Of a stretch of DNA of 64,000 nucleotides, positions 16,514 through 26,089 are shown in pieces. Location of the stretch: NCBI GenBank assembly GCA_049841135.1, contig JASGHK010000005.1, forward strand, positions 3,038,001-3,102,000. The letters are read 5' to 3'. The DNA is from JACRCT01 sp049841135 (lineage in GTDB: Bacteria > Myxococcota > Myxococcia > Myxococcales > UBA5297). The notes beneath the pieces are model-generated. The model worked only from the letters and a program-made list of their open reading frames with translations. It had not been told where the DNA came from and searched no databases. The number at the start of each line of letters is the position of its first letter. The stretch's first letter is position 1. Both the position numbers and the translations under genes were made by a program.

Positions 16514-19500
16514 ATGCGAACCCGAAGCGCGGTCCTCCTCGTCTCGCTCTCGCTCTGCGCGACCTTCCTGGTCCTGGCGGGCTGTCCACAGACCGCGGTC
16601 TCTCCGTGCAAGGTGGACCAAGACTGCCCGGAGGGACAGGGCTGCGCGCTGCAGTCCTGCGTCTCCTGCCCCGAGTGCGCGGCGGGCTTCCGCTGCGTCG
16701 GCGGCGAGTGTCTGGCCGAGGCGTGCGGCGACGTGCCCTGCGCCAAGGGCGAGGCCTGCCTCGACGGCCACTGCCTGCGCTCCGACTGCATGGGGGTCAC
16801 CTGCGCCCAGGGCGAGGTGTGCGCCAAGGGCAAGTGCTACCTCGCCGACTGCGAGGTCGGGGCCTGCGGTCCCGGCGGCGTCTGCGACCAGAGCGGCTGC
16901 ACCACCAACGCCTGCGCCGGGGTCGTCTGCGAGGCGGGCAAGACCTGCGTGCAGGACCAGTGCGTCGACCAGACCTGCGCCGGGGTGGTCTGCGCCACCG
17001 GGGCCTACTGCAGGCAGGGCACCTGCGTCCCGGTCTCGTGCGAGGGTGCGGTCTGCCCCACGGGCACCACCTGCGCCAACGGCCACTGCCTCCCCAGCCT
17101 GTGCGGCGAGACCTCGTGTGCGGCGGCCGAGGTCTGCGTCGACGGGACCTGCACCGACGCCGCCTGCGTGGGGATGACCTGCTCCGAGGGCCATTGCGTG
17201 ATGGGCACCTGCCTGCCGGCGCAGTGCGGCGACCACCCCTGCCGGCCCGGCGAAGGCTGTGTGTCGAACCTGTGCGTGGACCACGCCTGCCTGAAGGCGC
17301 CTTGCGGCGCGGGCATCGCGTGCGCCGACGGGACGTGCCTGGCGACGGACTGCCCCGATCGCGATTGCCCGACGGCGATGGTCTGCGCCAGCGGCGCCTG
17401 CGTCGAGCCCACCTGCGTGGGCGTGGTCTGCCCGACCGGCGAGGTCTGTGCCGGCGGGCAGTGCCTGCCCCACGACTGCGCCGGGGCGGCCTGTGCCGAC
17501 CTCGCGGCCTGCGAGGCCGAGACCTGCCGCCCGCTCAACTGCGCGCTGGTGCGCTGCCCCGAGGGGCAGGACTGCGCCGACGGCCGCTGCCTGCCCACCA
17601 CCTGCCCGGACGGCACCGCCTGCGGCGTCGGCGAGGTCTGCGACGGCGAGACCTGCAGGGACCTGCGCTGCGTGAACCTCAAGTGCGCCGAGGGCGAGCG
17701 CTGCACGGGCGCGGCCTGCGTGGCCTGCTCGTCGAAGGAGACGGCCTGCGACGATCGCGTCGACGAGGACTGCGACGGAGCCACCGACTGCGCCGACACG
17801 AGCTGCACGGGAACCCCTTTCTGCGCCGGCGAGACCGACTGCGGCGACGGCGTGGACGACGACGCCGACGGCGCCACCGACTGCGCCGACGCCGACTGCC
17901 GCGGCAAGGCCTGCGACGACCATGACCGCTGCTCGACCGGCGAGGTCTGCGCCTCCTCCGGCTCTTGCGGGGCGGGCAAGGCCGTCGTCTGTCGCGCCCC
18001 GGTCGGCTGCGAGCAGAGCGTCGAGTGCGAACCGTCCACCGGCGCCTGCACGCCGAAGCTGAAGGGGATGGGCGGGACCTGCGACGACGGTGACGCCTGC
18101 ACCTCGAACGACTCCTGCGACGCCGCGGGCCTGTGCCTTCCCGGCGCGAGCAAGAGCTGCGGCGCGCCGGGACGCTGCCAGGCCTCGGTGGAGTGCGACC
18201 CGGCTTCGGGCAGCTGCGTCCCCACCCTCGTGACCCCAGGGGCCGCCTGCGACGACGCGGACGCCTGCACGATAGGGGAAGCCTGCGACGCCAGCGGCGT
18301 GTGCAAAGGCGGGGCGCAGAAGGACTGCGACGACGCCAACCCCTGCACCACCGACTCCTGCGTCGCGGCCACCGGCTGCAAGCACGTCGCGCTGCCGGAC
18401 GGAACGGGCTGCGGCGCCGGCAAGACCTGCAGCGGCGGCATCTGCCCGACGCTCACCGAGCAGGCCTGCGGCGACCACCTGGACAACGACTTCGACGGGC
18501 TGACCGACTGCGCCGACGACGACTGCAGCGCCAAGGCGTGCGACGACGGCAACGCCTGCACCCAGACCGACACCTGCGACGGCGCCGGCGCCTGTGTCGG
18601 GTCGAACGCCAAGACCTGCCCGGCGCCAACGCAGTGCCAGGCCTCGCTCGCGTGCAATCCGGGAAGCGGCGCCTGCGAGGTCACCCACAAGGCCAGCGGA
18701 GCGTCCTGCAACGACGGCAACGCCTGCACCCAGACCGACACCTGCGACGGCAACGGCACCTGCGTCGGGTCGAGCGCCAAGAGCTGCGCCGCGCCGACCC
18801 AGTGCCAGGCTTCGGTGAGCTGCAACCCGGCGACGGGCGGCTGCGAGGCCGTCGACAAGGTCTCCGGCACGTCCTGCAGCGACGGCAATGCCTGCACGCT
18901 CACCGACACCTGCGACGGCAGCGGCGCCTGCGCCCCGGGGGCGCCCAAGGCGTGCGCCGCGCCGACCATCTGCCAGGCCTCGGTGAGCTGCAACCCGGCG
19001 ACCGGCAGCTGCGACGCGGCCAACAAGACCGACGGCACCGCCTGCACCAGCGACGCCAAGGAGTGCACCAACGACGTCTGCAGCGCCGGCGTCTGCACGC
19101 ACCCCAACCGGACCGGCACCTGCACCGACGACGGCAACGCCTGCACCAGCGACACCTGCTCCGCGGGCACCTGCACGCACCCGGCGAAGGCCAACTACAC
19201 CTCCTGCGGGACCAACCAGCGCTGCTGCAGCGGCGCCTGCAAGGCCAACAATGACGACTCGAACTGTGAAGTGTGCGGCCTGGCCTGCAGCGGGAGCGAG
19301 ACCTGCAAGGAGAACCCGGACGCGGCGGGCCACTACTACTGCACCTGCTCCAACTCCAACGCCTGGTGCCAGACCAGCCCCCACGACTACGGTCCGAAGG
19401 CCACCTGCTACAACAACCGCTGCCAGTGCGTCTGCAGCTCGGACTCGGGCTGGACCGGGACCTGCACCGGCCAGTGCCCCGATGGCCGGACCTGCCACCA

Positions 19501-19528
19501 GATCAGCGGGTTGAACTGGTGTGACTGA
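16514..19528 (+). CDS. Giant Cys-rich lipoprotein (1004 residues)
   Basis: A signal peptide with lipobox LVLAGC (lipid Cys24) is followed by three kinds of Cys-rich array. First are short units of the form CxxGxxCxxGxCL, about 19 residues each. Then come acidic segments DEDCDGATDCAD, DDDADGATDCAD and DNDFDGLTDCAD, which resemble Ca-binding motifs of MopE-like myxobacterial proteins. Last are longer units built around CDDGDACTSNDSCD and CQASVSCNPATG. ATG 16514 is chosen because it begins the signal peptide; an in-frame GTG lies at 16496. It shares the lipoprotein anchor and disulphide-rich plan of the repeat lipoprotein at 6.6-10.8 kb, but the repeat unit is different. Confidence 0.85.
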   Translation: MRTRSAVLLVSLSLCATFLVLAGCPQTAVSPCKVDQDCPEGQGCALQSCVSCPECAAGFRCVGGECLAEACGDVPCAKGEACLDGHCLRSDCMGVTCAQGEVCAKGKCYLADCEVGACGPGGVCDQSGCTTNACAGVVCEAGKTCVQDQCVDQTCAGVVCATGAYCRQGTCVPVSCEGAVCPTGTTCANGHCLPSLCGETSCAAAEVCVDGTCTDAACVGMTCSEGHCVMGTCLPAQCGDHPCRPGEGCVSNLCVDHACLKAPCGAGIACADGTCLATDCPDRDCPTAMVCASGACVEPTCVGVVCPTGEVCAGGQCLPHDCAGAACADLAACEAETCRPLNCALVRCPEGQDCADGRCLPTTCPDGTACGVGEVCDGETCRDLRCVNLKCAEGERCTGAACVACSSKETACDDRVDEDCDGATDCADTSCTGTPFCAGETDCGDGVDDDADGATDCADADCRGKACDDHDRCSTGEVCASSGSCGAGKAVVCRAPVGCEQSVECEPSTGACTPKLKGMGGTCDDGDACTSNDSCDAAGLCLPGASKSCGAPGRCQASVECDPASGSCVPTLVTPGAACDDADACTIGEACDASGVCKGGAQKDCDDANPCTTDSCVAATGCKHVALPDGTGCGAGKTCSGGICPTLTEQACGDHLDNDFDGLTDCADDDCSAKACDDGNACTQTDTCDGAGACVGSNAKTCPAPTQCQASLACNPGSGACEVTHKASGASCNDGNACTQTDTCDGNGTCVGSSAKSCAAPTQCQASVSCNPATGGCEAVDKVSGTSCSDGNACTLTDTCDGSGACAPGAPKACAAPTICQASVSCNPATGSCDAANKTDGTACTSDAKECTNDVCSAGVCTHPNRTGTCTDDGNACTSDTCSAGTCTHPAKANYTSCGTNQRCCSGACKANNDDSNCEVCGLACSGSETCKENPDAAGHYYCTCSNSNAWCQTSPHDYGPKATCYNNRCQCVCSSDSGWTGTCTGQCPDGRTCHQISGLNWCD

Positions 19529-19608
19529 GGCGCTGCCGCCGGCCTCGGGCGGCCGCTTGCCTGGACGTCTCTCCCTGGGGCCGCGCCCGGCTGCTAGCGT
19601 CGCAGCCG

Positions 19609-20337
19609 GTGAAAGTCGCCACCTGGAACATCCAGTCCTGTCAGCGCGGGCTCGACGCCGTCGCGGCCGTCCTGTGCGGGCTCGACGCCGACGTGGTGGC
19701 GCTGCAGGAGGTGGATCGCGGGACGCTGCGCTCGGGCCGGGTCGACCAGGCGCGGCGCCTGGCACAAGGCGCGGGCTTCGCGCACGCCCGGTTCTTCCCC
19801 GCCGTGGACTGGGGGACCGGTGACTACGGGCTGGCGCTGCTGTCCCGCTGGCCGCTGGCGGGAGAGCGGGTCGGGCTGCTGCCGAACGAAGGCGGGCGCG
19901 AGCCGCGCATCCACGCCTCGGCGATCGTCGAGGCGCCCGGGGCGACGCTCTCCGTCCACCTGACCCACCTGACCAACCTCGACACGGTGCGGGGTCTGCG
20001 GCTGGCGCAGGCCCGGCGGATCCTCGAGCGGCTCGAGGACGACCCGCTCCCCAGGGTGCTCGCGGGCGACTTCAACGCGCTCCCCGGAGGCGCCACGCAC
20101 CGCGCCGTCCGGAAGGTGATGCGCGACGCCTTTCACTCGGTGGGCGAAGGCCCGGCCGGGACCTATCCCTTGCCCTGGCCGCTGCCCGCGGCGCGAATCG
20201 ACTACCTGTTCGTCTCGGAGGGAGTCGGGGTCGCCCGGGCGCACGTCCACGCGACCGGTGCGTCCGACCACCACCCGCTCGTCGCCGAGGTCCGGCCGCC
20301 GCCTCCGGCCGCGGTGGCGCTGCGGCGCTTCGCATAG
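19609..20337 (+). CDS. EEP-superfamily hydrolase (cytoplasmic)
   Basis: 242 residues from GTG 19609 (VKVATWNIQSC). EEP fold with Asn in ATWNIQS, Glu in VALQEVDRG, Asp/Asn in AGDFNALPGG, and a C-terminal catalytic Asp-His in ASDHHPLVAE. The family includes exonuclease III, sphingomyelinases and phosphatases; short stand-alone members like this have no assigned substrate. It has no signal peptide, unlike the EEP lipoprotein at 15 kb. It is the fourth rightward gene of the run PLD-like, EEP lipoprotein, Cys-rich lipoprotein, EEP. Confidence 0.85.
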   Translation: MKVATWNIQSCQRGLDAVAAVLCGLDADVVALQEVDRGTLRSGRVDQARRLAQGAGFAHARFFPAVDWGTGDYGLALLSRWPLAGERVGLLPNEGGREPRIHASAIVEAPGATLSVHLTHLTNLDTVRGLRLAQARRILERLEDDPLPRVLAGDFNALPGGATHRAVRKVMRDAFHSVGEGPAGTYPLPWPLPAARIDYLFVSEGVGVARAHVHATGASDHHPLVAEVRPPPPAAVALRRFA

Positions 20338-20408
20338 CTTCACTTTCACTCGCCGGCGCGCTGGTGGGTCACTCCTCCGAGGGTCCGAAGGCTTTCCGGA
20401 GGTCGTCG

Positions 20409-20849
20409 ATGAAGCGCGTCTTCGCCAGTGCACTCTTGGCCGTGGTTCTCGCAGGTTGCCAGCTCGGCTACGACGGCGAGGAGCAGCCGCGCATCGGCGT
20501 CCTGGTCAAGGACGCGAAGGCGACGCTCAGCGGCGGGACGGAGACGCTCTTCGAGGTCCACTACTGCGCCAACTCCGGGGGAGGCAGCTACCTCGTCAGC
20601 GAGCTCCGCGCCGATCTGGAAAAGCAGGGGATGACCTGGCACTCCGGCTACGACCTGCGCTACGAGCTGACGGTCGACGCCAACCGCGACCACCGCTTCG
20701 GTCCGGGCGACGTGCTCACCGTCAGCGAGAAGGAGTGGAGCGACTTCGACGGCGAGGACGTGGGGACGACCTGGGGCGTCACGCTCTACCACGTGCCGGA
20801 CATGGGCTTCGACGAGCTCTTGGCCAAGGCGGACTGGCAGGCGCGCTGA
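20409..20849 (+). CDS. Small lipoprotein of unknown function
   Basis: 146 residues from ATG 20409. Signal peptide and lipobox VVLAGC; the mature protein has two Cys and is acidic (HFG/VDANRDHRF region). The pattern GPGDVLTVSEKEWSDFDGED suggests a beta-rich fold. I do not recognise a family. ATG 20364 upstream would add 15 unlikely residues. Confidence 0.7.
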   Translation: MKRVFASALLAVVLAGCQLGYDGEEQPRIGVLVKDAKATLSGGTETLFEVHYCANSGGGSYLVSELRADLEKQGMTWHSGYDLRYELTVDANRDHRFGPGDVLTVSEKEWSDFDGEDVGTTWGVTLYHVPDMGFDELLAKADWQAR

Positions 20850-20855
20850 CGAGCG

Positions 20856-22154
20856 CTACCGGCCGGGCCTGAAGAGGTTCAGCCCGCTGGAGTTGACCTC
20901 CAGGAAGAACGCGAAGGGGAAGCGGATCTCCCCGCGGTCGTCCTGCAGCGCCGGCGGAGGGTTGGGGAAGGGCTGGGCGCGCCGGAACGCCTGCATCGCC
21001 TCCGCGTCCAGGAAGTCCACCCCGCACGACTGGGACACGCTGACGTTCTTGAGCAGGCCCTGGTTGTCGAGCGTGACCGAGACGACCGTGTAGCGGCTCT
21101 TGTAGAGGTAGATCTCCCCGGTCGGGTCCTTCGTCCGCGCCACGCTGTTCGGGTCCCAGTGCATCCCGACGGAGCGCTTGATGCGGTTGAAGTAGGACGC
21201 GTACTTCCACTCCCGCGTGTTCAGGTAGGTGCCGTTGCCGACCTCGAGGTCGTCGAGCGAGGAGACGTCGTTGGCCGGGGCTCCGGCGATCCGGTCGAGC
21301 ACGGTGGCCGACGGGGTCAGCGTGCGCAGCTCGCTCTCGCCGGAGCGGCCCGACGAGGCCTGGCTGTCTTCGCCCTCCGGGCCACCGACCTGGATCTTCA
21401 GGCGGTCGGAGTTGCCCTTGATTTCGTCGGAGCCCGGCTGGTTCTGGAGGTTGCCCCCCAGCCCGTCGAAGCGCAGCGCCAGCTCGTCGTGCTTCTGCAC
21501 GCTGGGGATCTCGAAGATGTTGCGCTTGGCGCCGTCCTTCTGCGGCGTGTCCTCGTTGCCCTTGCCGCCGTTGCCGGCGATGACCTGGTGGTCGACGATG
21601 TCGTGGCCCTTCCCGTCGGAGGGCTCGGTGGGGCTGGAGGGGCGCGGCATCGGGTTCTTGTAGAAGGGCGTCGTGTCCTTGGCGCGGCTCTCTTTCTCCA
21701 CGCGGTTGTTGCTCTCCGCCAGGAACTTGGAGTCCTCGTCCGGCACCTGCCCGTTGCCTGGGGCGACGTCCACGACCTTCCCCTTGGGGATGGGCTCGGG
21801 CTCCTTCTGCTTCTTGAGGTCCTGGGCCTTGGCCACCTCTTCGGGCTTGGCCTGGTCCTTGGGCGGGGGCGGCGGCTGGTCCGGGCGGGGGCCGATGCGC
21901 CGGCTCTGGTCCCAGAGAGACTTCGGCACGCTGCGCAGGGCGACCTGGCTGGGGACCTTCGGCAGCTGGCCTGGCTTCTGGTCGAAGAGGGAGACGAAGA
22001 GCAGGCCGATCAGACCCGTCCCGACGAGCGCCAGGAGGCTCGCGGCCAGCCAGCGCCCGAAGCGTCGGCTCAGGTCATCCCGTTTGTGTCTGCGCTGCGC
22101 CACTGCCTCCTCGTGTGGCCTGCTTGCCCTGCAGGCTCTCTGAAGAACAGCCAC
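20856..22154 (-). CDS. TonB-family protein (periplasmic energy transducer-like)
   Basis: 432 residues from ATG 22154. One transmembrane helix (FGRWLAASLLALVGTGLIGL) near residues 31-50 is followed by a long Pro/Lys/Asp-rich periplasmic stretch with PPPPPKDQAKPEE, and a C-terminal TonB-like domain (about residues 330-430, with SVSQSCGVDFLDAEAMQAFR). The arrangement matches TonB-like transducers that span the periplasm and contact outer-membrane receptors. No exbB/exbD or receptor gene is adjacent. A GTG at 22103 (VAQRRHKRD) would give a start just before the membrane helix; it follows GAGGAGG, but at only two bases spacing. Confidence 0.75.
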   Translation of the reverse strand: MAVLQRACRASRPHEEAVAQRRHKRDDLSRRFGRWLAASLLALVGTGLIGLLFVSLFDQKPGQLPKVPSQVALRSVPKSLWDQSRRIGPRPDQPPPPPKDQAKPEEVAKAQDLKKQKEPEPIPKGKVVDVAPGNGQVPDEDSKFLAESNNRVEKESRAKDTTPFYKNPMPRPSSPTEPSDGKGHDIVDHQVIAGNGGKGNEDTPQKDGAKRNIFEIPSVQKHDELALRFDGLGGNLQNQPGSDEIKGNSDRLKIQVGGPEGEDSQASSGRSGESELRTLTPSATVLDRIAGAPANDVSSLDDLEVGNGTYLNTREWKYASYFNRIKRSVGMHWDPNSVARTKDPTGEIYLYKSRYTVVSVTLDNQGLLKNVSVSQSCGVDFLDAEAMQAFRRAQPFPNPPPALQDDRGEIRFPFAFFLEVNSSGLNLFRPGR

Positions 22155-22419
22155 CCGTCCAATTTAACGCCCGAGTCGCCGCTACGTTCCGTTGGACAAC
22201 GTGGGAGCCCTCTCGAATGCATGCAAGCGCTGCCCCGCTTGGTGGGCGGGCAAGCGGCGAAGTGAAGGCTCGGAAAATCAAGAGGTTGTGCCTGTGGCGC
22301 CCGAGCCTGCCCAGGCTCCCCCGCCAGGAGTTTGAGGCCACTGCCAGCTTTTTCGTGAAGGTCTGAGCGAATCGGCTGCCGCTGCCCTGGCCCTCCAAGG
22401 CCGCCGGACGGCGGTGCGC

Positions 22420-24125
22420 TCAGTAGATGCGGACGATCTCCGCGCCGTTGAAGTAGTGGTGCAGGATCTCCTGGTACGTCTGCCCCTGCTCGGCGCGGCC
22501 GATGGCGCCGGTCTGGCACATGCCCACGCCGTGGCCCCAACCGGCGCCCTTGAAGACCCATTCGTCGGGGTGCGCCTTGCCGGGCGGCTCGACCATGAAG
22601 AGCGCGCTGTTGAGGTTGGCGAAGAGCCGGCGGATGGTCGAGCTCGCCGCGCACCTGCGTCGCCCCGTCCTCGCCGGCGATGGTGAGGACCGTGACCCGG
22701 CCCGAAGAGCCGCGCTTGGCCGCGGCGAGGACCTGCACCTTGCCCACGCCGAAGGACGCGGCGATTCTTGTCGACCTCCTCGCGGGTGAAGCGCTTCTCC
22801 CAGCGGTACTTCTGCTTCTTGGAGAAGGTGGAGACGCTGCAGTAGGCCGGCGGGTCGGCGGTGACGAAGTCCTTCACCGTCTTGTCGGTGATGGCGCCGT
22901 CGAAGGACGCCGACTTCTCGACGAGGTCGCTGCGGCCGCGGAGCATGGGGTCGGGGATGCCGCCCCAGACCGCCTCGTTGTCTTCGCTGTGGCCGCCGCA
23001 GACCGCGCTGTAGACCGAGTCCACCAAACCGCCGCCCTTCTCCGCCGGGGCGAAGAGGGTCTCGCCCGCGGTCGCCGCCACCGCGGCGTCGGTGGCCGCC
23101 GTCTCGCCGGAGAGGCCGGTGTAGACCTGGCAGTGCTGCTCGGCGCAGAGCAGGTAGGGGTCGGTCAGGTGGCGGGTGCCGAGCTTGGCCAGCACCTCGC
23201 CGCGCGCGGTCACCGCCTGGGCCTTGAGCGCCTCGGGGTGCGCCTTGGCGAAGATCTCCGAGGCGACGATGCCGCGCAGGTAGCTCTCCATCGGCACGAG
23301 GTTGACCACCGCGATGCCCCCGGCGCGGTCGACCACGAACTCCAGGTCGCCGCGGAAGGTGCGGTCCTGGCGGCCGTGCGACTTGTAGCCGCGCCCGTGC
23401 TCGACCTCCTTGACCAGGAACGGTCCCTTGTCCGGCGAGGTGGCGCTGGCGAGGTCCTGGGCGACGGCGAGCACGGTGCCCTGCGCGTCGGCGATCTGGA
23501 TGAGGCCGTGCGGGCGCTTCTTGAGCCGGGGCAGCAGCGTGCCCTGGAAGCCGAACTTGGCGTGGAGCTCCTTGAGGGTCTCCTTGGCCTTCTCCTCGGT
23601 GGCCGGGTCGCCGATGAGGATGAGCTGCTTGCGGTTGTCCAGGACGTGGCCGGCGATGCCGTGCAGCGAGCCGGTGGTCTCGGTGCGGACCTTGTAGCCG
23701 CGCTCCTCGCCCCAGAGCCGCTTCGTCTCGGCGATGTCCTCCTTGTCGGAGAAGGCGTGCTCGGCGACCTGGATGGAGAAGATGGTCTCGCCCGGCTCGT
23801 AGTTCTTAAGCGTCAGGGTCCAGGTGGAGCCGGCCGGCGCCTCGAGCGTCTTGTTGAGCCCGCCGCGGGCGAGCAGGCGCATGCGGCCCTTGGTGGTGAA
23901 GGTGACCGAGCTCTGGGCCTCCATGAGCATGACCGACACCGAAGGCATGCTCCTGTCGAAGGAGAGCGACTTGCGGCCGTACAGGCGCTCGAGCGGATCG
24001 TCGGGATCCGGCAGGTCCTCGCTGGGCGCCGCGGAAGGTTCAGGCGGAGGTGCAGGAGTCGACGCGGGCGCGGCGGACGGCGCAGCGGCGAAGAGGGCGA
24101 GCGCGACGGCGAGGCTGGCGGACAC
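22420..24125 (-). CDS. SpoIID/LytB-domain protein, two single-base frameshifts
   Basis: The GTG at 24125 begins a signal peptide (VSASLAVALALFAAAPSA). After an acidic linker comes a SpoIID/LytB-type domain: VVNLVPMESYLRGIVASEIF, QAVTARGEV and a Cys-rich segment ending LVDSVYSAVCGGHSEDNEAV. SpoIID enzymes are peptidoglycan lytic transglycosylases; relatives occur outside sporulation in Gram-negative bacteria. The reading frame breaks twice: at 22763-22767 (GATTC; GATC expected) and near 22639 (one extra C). Removing one base at each restores EEVDKIAASFGV and GELTIRRLFANL, and the protein ends ILHHYFNGAEIVRIY. The conserved C-terminal half is intact once corrected. Confidence 0.75.
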
Positions 24126-24230
24126 GACAGGGATGTAGCACGTGGCCGGCGGGGCGCGAAATCGGCGGCGGCGTGACGGACCGCCTCGGCCGTAACCGCA
24201 GGGTCCGTAAGAACTGCGCACATCTTGAAG

Positions 24231-24263
24231 CGCCAAGGTCGCCAAGGGGCCAAGGTCGCCAAG
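24231..24263. repeat. Short tandem repeat of GCCAAGG(TC)
   Basis: GCCAAGGTC GCCAAGGG GCCAAGGTC GCCAAG: four copies of a seven-to-nine-base unit in an otherwise empty spacer upstream of the SpoIID gene. The reverse complement CTTGGCG/CCTTGGC type is a repeat seen between genes of many GC-rich bacteria. No function is evident. Confidence 0.6.
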
Positions 24264-24415
24264 AACTGCGACTCACGCTGCCGGCACGCCGGATGTCGCC
24301 TAGGCAAGGCGCCATGTCCACGCTCGAAACGGCCCTGCAGCGATGCAGGATGCTCGCGATGACGACCGTGGGGTTGGTGCTGCTTGCGCTCAATGTGCTC
24401 CCAGCGCGAGGTCGG

Positions 24416-24952
24416 CTAAAGGCGCTCGACCTGATCGTGGAGCCACTGGAGCAGATCGTCGGCTTCCTTGACCAGGCTGGTCGCGTCGAGCCGGTAGACC
24501 GGCCACGGGCCCTCCTTGACCTCGCGCAGCGCCGTCAGCACTCCGGCGGGCTCGTCGACCAGCACCCGCTTGCTGTCGAGCACCTCGAGCTTGGCCGCGG
24601 CCTCGTCCGCCTTCGCGGCTGGCAGGCCGCTCTCGTCGAGCAGCGCCCACAGGTCTTCCTGCAGGCTCGCGTAGTCGTTGGGCCGCGGGCTGTCGTCGAG
24701 CACCGCGCGCACGAGCCTGACCTTGGAGTCCTGCTCCTTGCCTTGCCGCACCAGCGGCTCGATGGCCGGGAACAGCAGCCCGGCCAGCTCAGCCTGGGTG
24801 GCGACGAACTTGAGATACGCGTTCTGGGGACAGCCAGGGACGGGCTCCCGGCCTTCCCACTCCTGGGCCACCTTCTTGAGCACCGACTTCAGGTGGCCGG
24901 TCTCGACACCAACTCTCTCGGCCAACCGCACGAGGATCGCGTTCATTCTCAT
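24416..24952 (-). CDS. Hypothetical protein, helical, family not recognised
   Basis: 178 residues, ATG 24952 (an ATG at 24946 also fits). Composition is helical and charged, with no signal peptide and no membrane segment; a predicted cytoplasmic protein. The pattern ERVGVETGHLKSVLKKVAQE near the N-terminus and DDLLQWLHDQVERL at the C-terminus suggests a bundle. No catalytic motif was seen. Confidence 0.55.
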   Translation of the reverse strand: MRMNAILVRLAERVGVETGHLKSVLKKVAQEWEGREPVPGCPQNAYLKFVATQAELAGLLFPAIEPLVRQGKEQDSKVRLVRAVLDDSPRPNDYASLQEDLWALLDESGLPAAKADEAAAKLEVLDSKRVLVDEPAGVLTALREVKEGPWPVYRLDATSLVKEADDLLQWLHDQVERL

Positions 24953-25178
24953 GAGCGACCCAGGCGGGCTCGGACCTCTCCGAAGACGCCATGACGACCT
25001 CCAAGGGCAGCCGCGAGGGCCGCCTCGAAAGGGCTCATCAAGATGTTCGAGCTAGGGGGACGCTGCAGAGGCTAGGTCGCCGCACTCGGCGAGATCAAGC
25101 GGCAGCAGGGCACGCAGCCAGGGGCTTGTCGGATTGAGGAAGCCAACCCAACAGGTGACGCGCGAGAGGTCGTCTTCG

Positions 25179-25421
25179 ATGCGGCGCTTCGCTTCCCTCC
25201 GGCCGAGGTTGATCGCTTGGGTGTTGGCTGCCCCGCTCTTCGCTGGGTGTGGTCTGGGCTCCCTGGGCGCGGACGGAGGGACCATCACCTTCCCGGCGGG
25301 CGAGCCCGACGCGGGAGCCTCCGCCGGCTCTGCGCTCAAATCGGAGCCTGGTCCCTCGAACACCGCACGGCTGCGCCGGTGGATGCAGGAGCACGAGCAG
25401 CTGCTGCTGGGCAGACCCTGA
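25179..25421 (+). CDS. Small lipoprotein
   Basis: 80 residues from ATG 25179. Signal peptide with lipobox APLFAGC, then a short Gly/Ala/Asp-rich stretch and an amphipathic C-terminal helix (LRRWMQEHEQLLLG). No known family. It may be one of the short surface lipoproteins common in these genomes. Confidence 0.5.
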   Translation: MRRFASLRPRLIAWVLAAPLFAGCGLGSLGADGGTITFPAGEPDAGASAGSALKSEPGPSNTARLRRWMQEHEQLLLGRP

Positions 25422-25487
25422 GTCGGCTGGCGCGGGCGGCGCAGTCGAAGACTTCGGGTATCCTCTCCGCACCATCGGGGAGGTGAC

Positions 25488-26063
25488 ATGGCGGACGCCA
25501 GCGCAGATCGCCGGAGGGCTGCGGTGCAGTCGATGTTCCGGGTGCGCGCCTCCGAGTCGCCTTCAGGGCCCGACGGGCAGCGCACGGTCTGGCACCAGGG
25601 TGGCGACGGCGCCGACCTGACCTCCACGGTCGACGCGCAGGGCCGGGTGACCCGTCAGGAGTTCGTCCTCTTCGGGGAGCACCTGCTCTGGGTCGCCGAA
25701 GCCGGGGCCAAGACGGGCCGCATCCGCGACGAGAAGGCGGCCGGCTCGGTGAAGGGCTCGGACCTCGTGGTGCATGACCCGCAGCTCGACGGGCAGGTCC
25801 TGACGCGGATGAACCTGGCGCTCGCGGGCTACGAGGGGTCCGACCGATACCTGGAGCACCTGGCGAAGGTGGTGGCGAACCTCAACGCAGGGCTCGACGA
25901 CCTCGAGGCGGCCGAGGTGACCTCTTCGGCCATCCGGCGGTTCCAGGACGCGGGCGAGGCACCCGCACCAGCTGCCAAGTCCTCGAAGCTGCCGATGGTC
26001 GCCGGCCTGACCATCGCGGCGATCGCCATCGCGATCGCCGTGGGGATGCTGGTGCTCGACTAG
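25488..26063 (+). CDS. Hypothetical protein with C-terminal membrane anchor
   Basis: 191 residues starting ATG 25488. A soluble domain containing WHQGGDGADLTSTVDAQGR and SVKGSDLVVHDPQLDGQVL is followed by a short helical region, a Pro/Ala linker and a single C-terminal transmembrane helix (VAGLTIAAIAIAIAVGMLVL, residues about 168-190), so the protein looks tail-anchored with the domain in the cytoplasm. The family is not recognised. It is separated from the small lipoprotein gene by 66 bases. Confidence 0.6.
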   Translation: MADASADRRRAAVQSMFRVRASESPSGPDGQRTVWHQGGDGADLTSTVDAQGRVTRQEFVLFGEHLLWVAEAGAKTGRIRDEKAAGSVKGSDLVVHDPQLDGQVLTRMNLALAGYEGSDRYLEHLAKVVANLNAGLDDLEAAEVTSSAIRRFQDAGEAPAPAAKSSKLPMVAGLTIAAIAIAIAVGMLVLD

Positions 26064-26089
26064 ATCGGTAGGAGAAGGCGGAGCAGCAG

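Noticed and set aside
14978..19765. Very long minus-strand ORF (1595 codons)
   Set aside because: Shadow of the EEP and Cys-rich lipoprotein genes; Arg/Gly/Val-rich and without any domain.
24313..24420. Possible short forward gene MSTLETALQR
   Set aside because: Begins with a membrane-like stretch but has no ribosome site and runs into the antisense of the hypothetical protein at 24416-24952.
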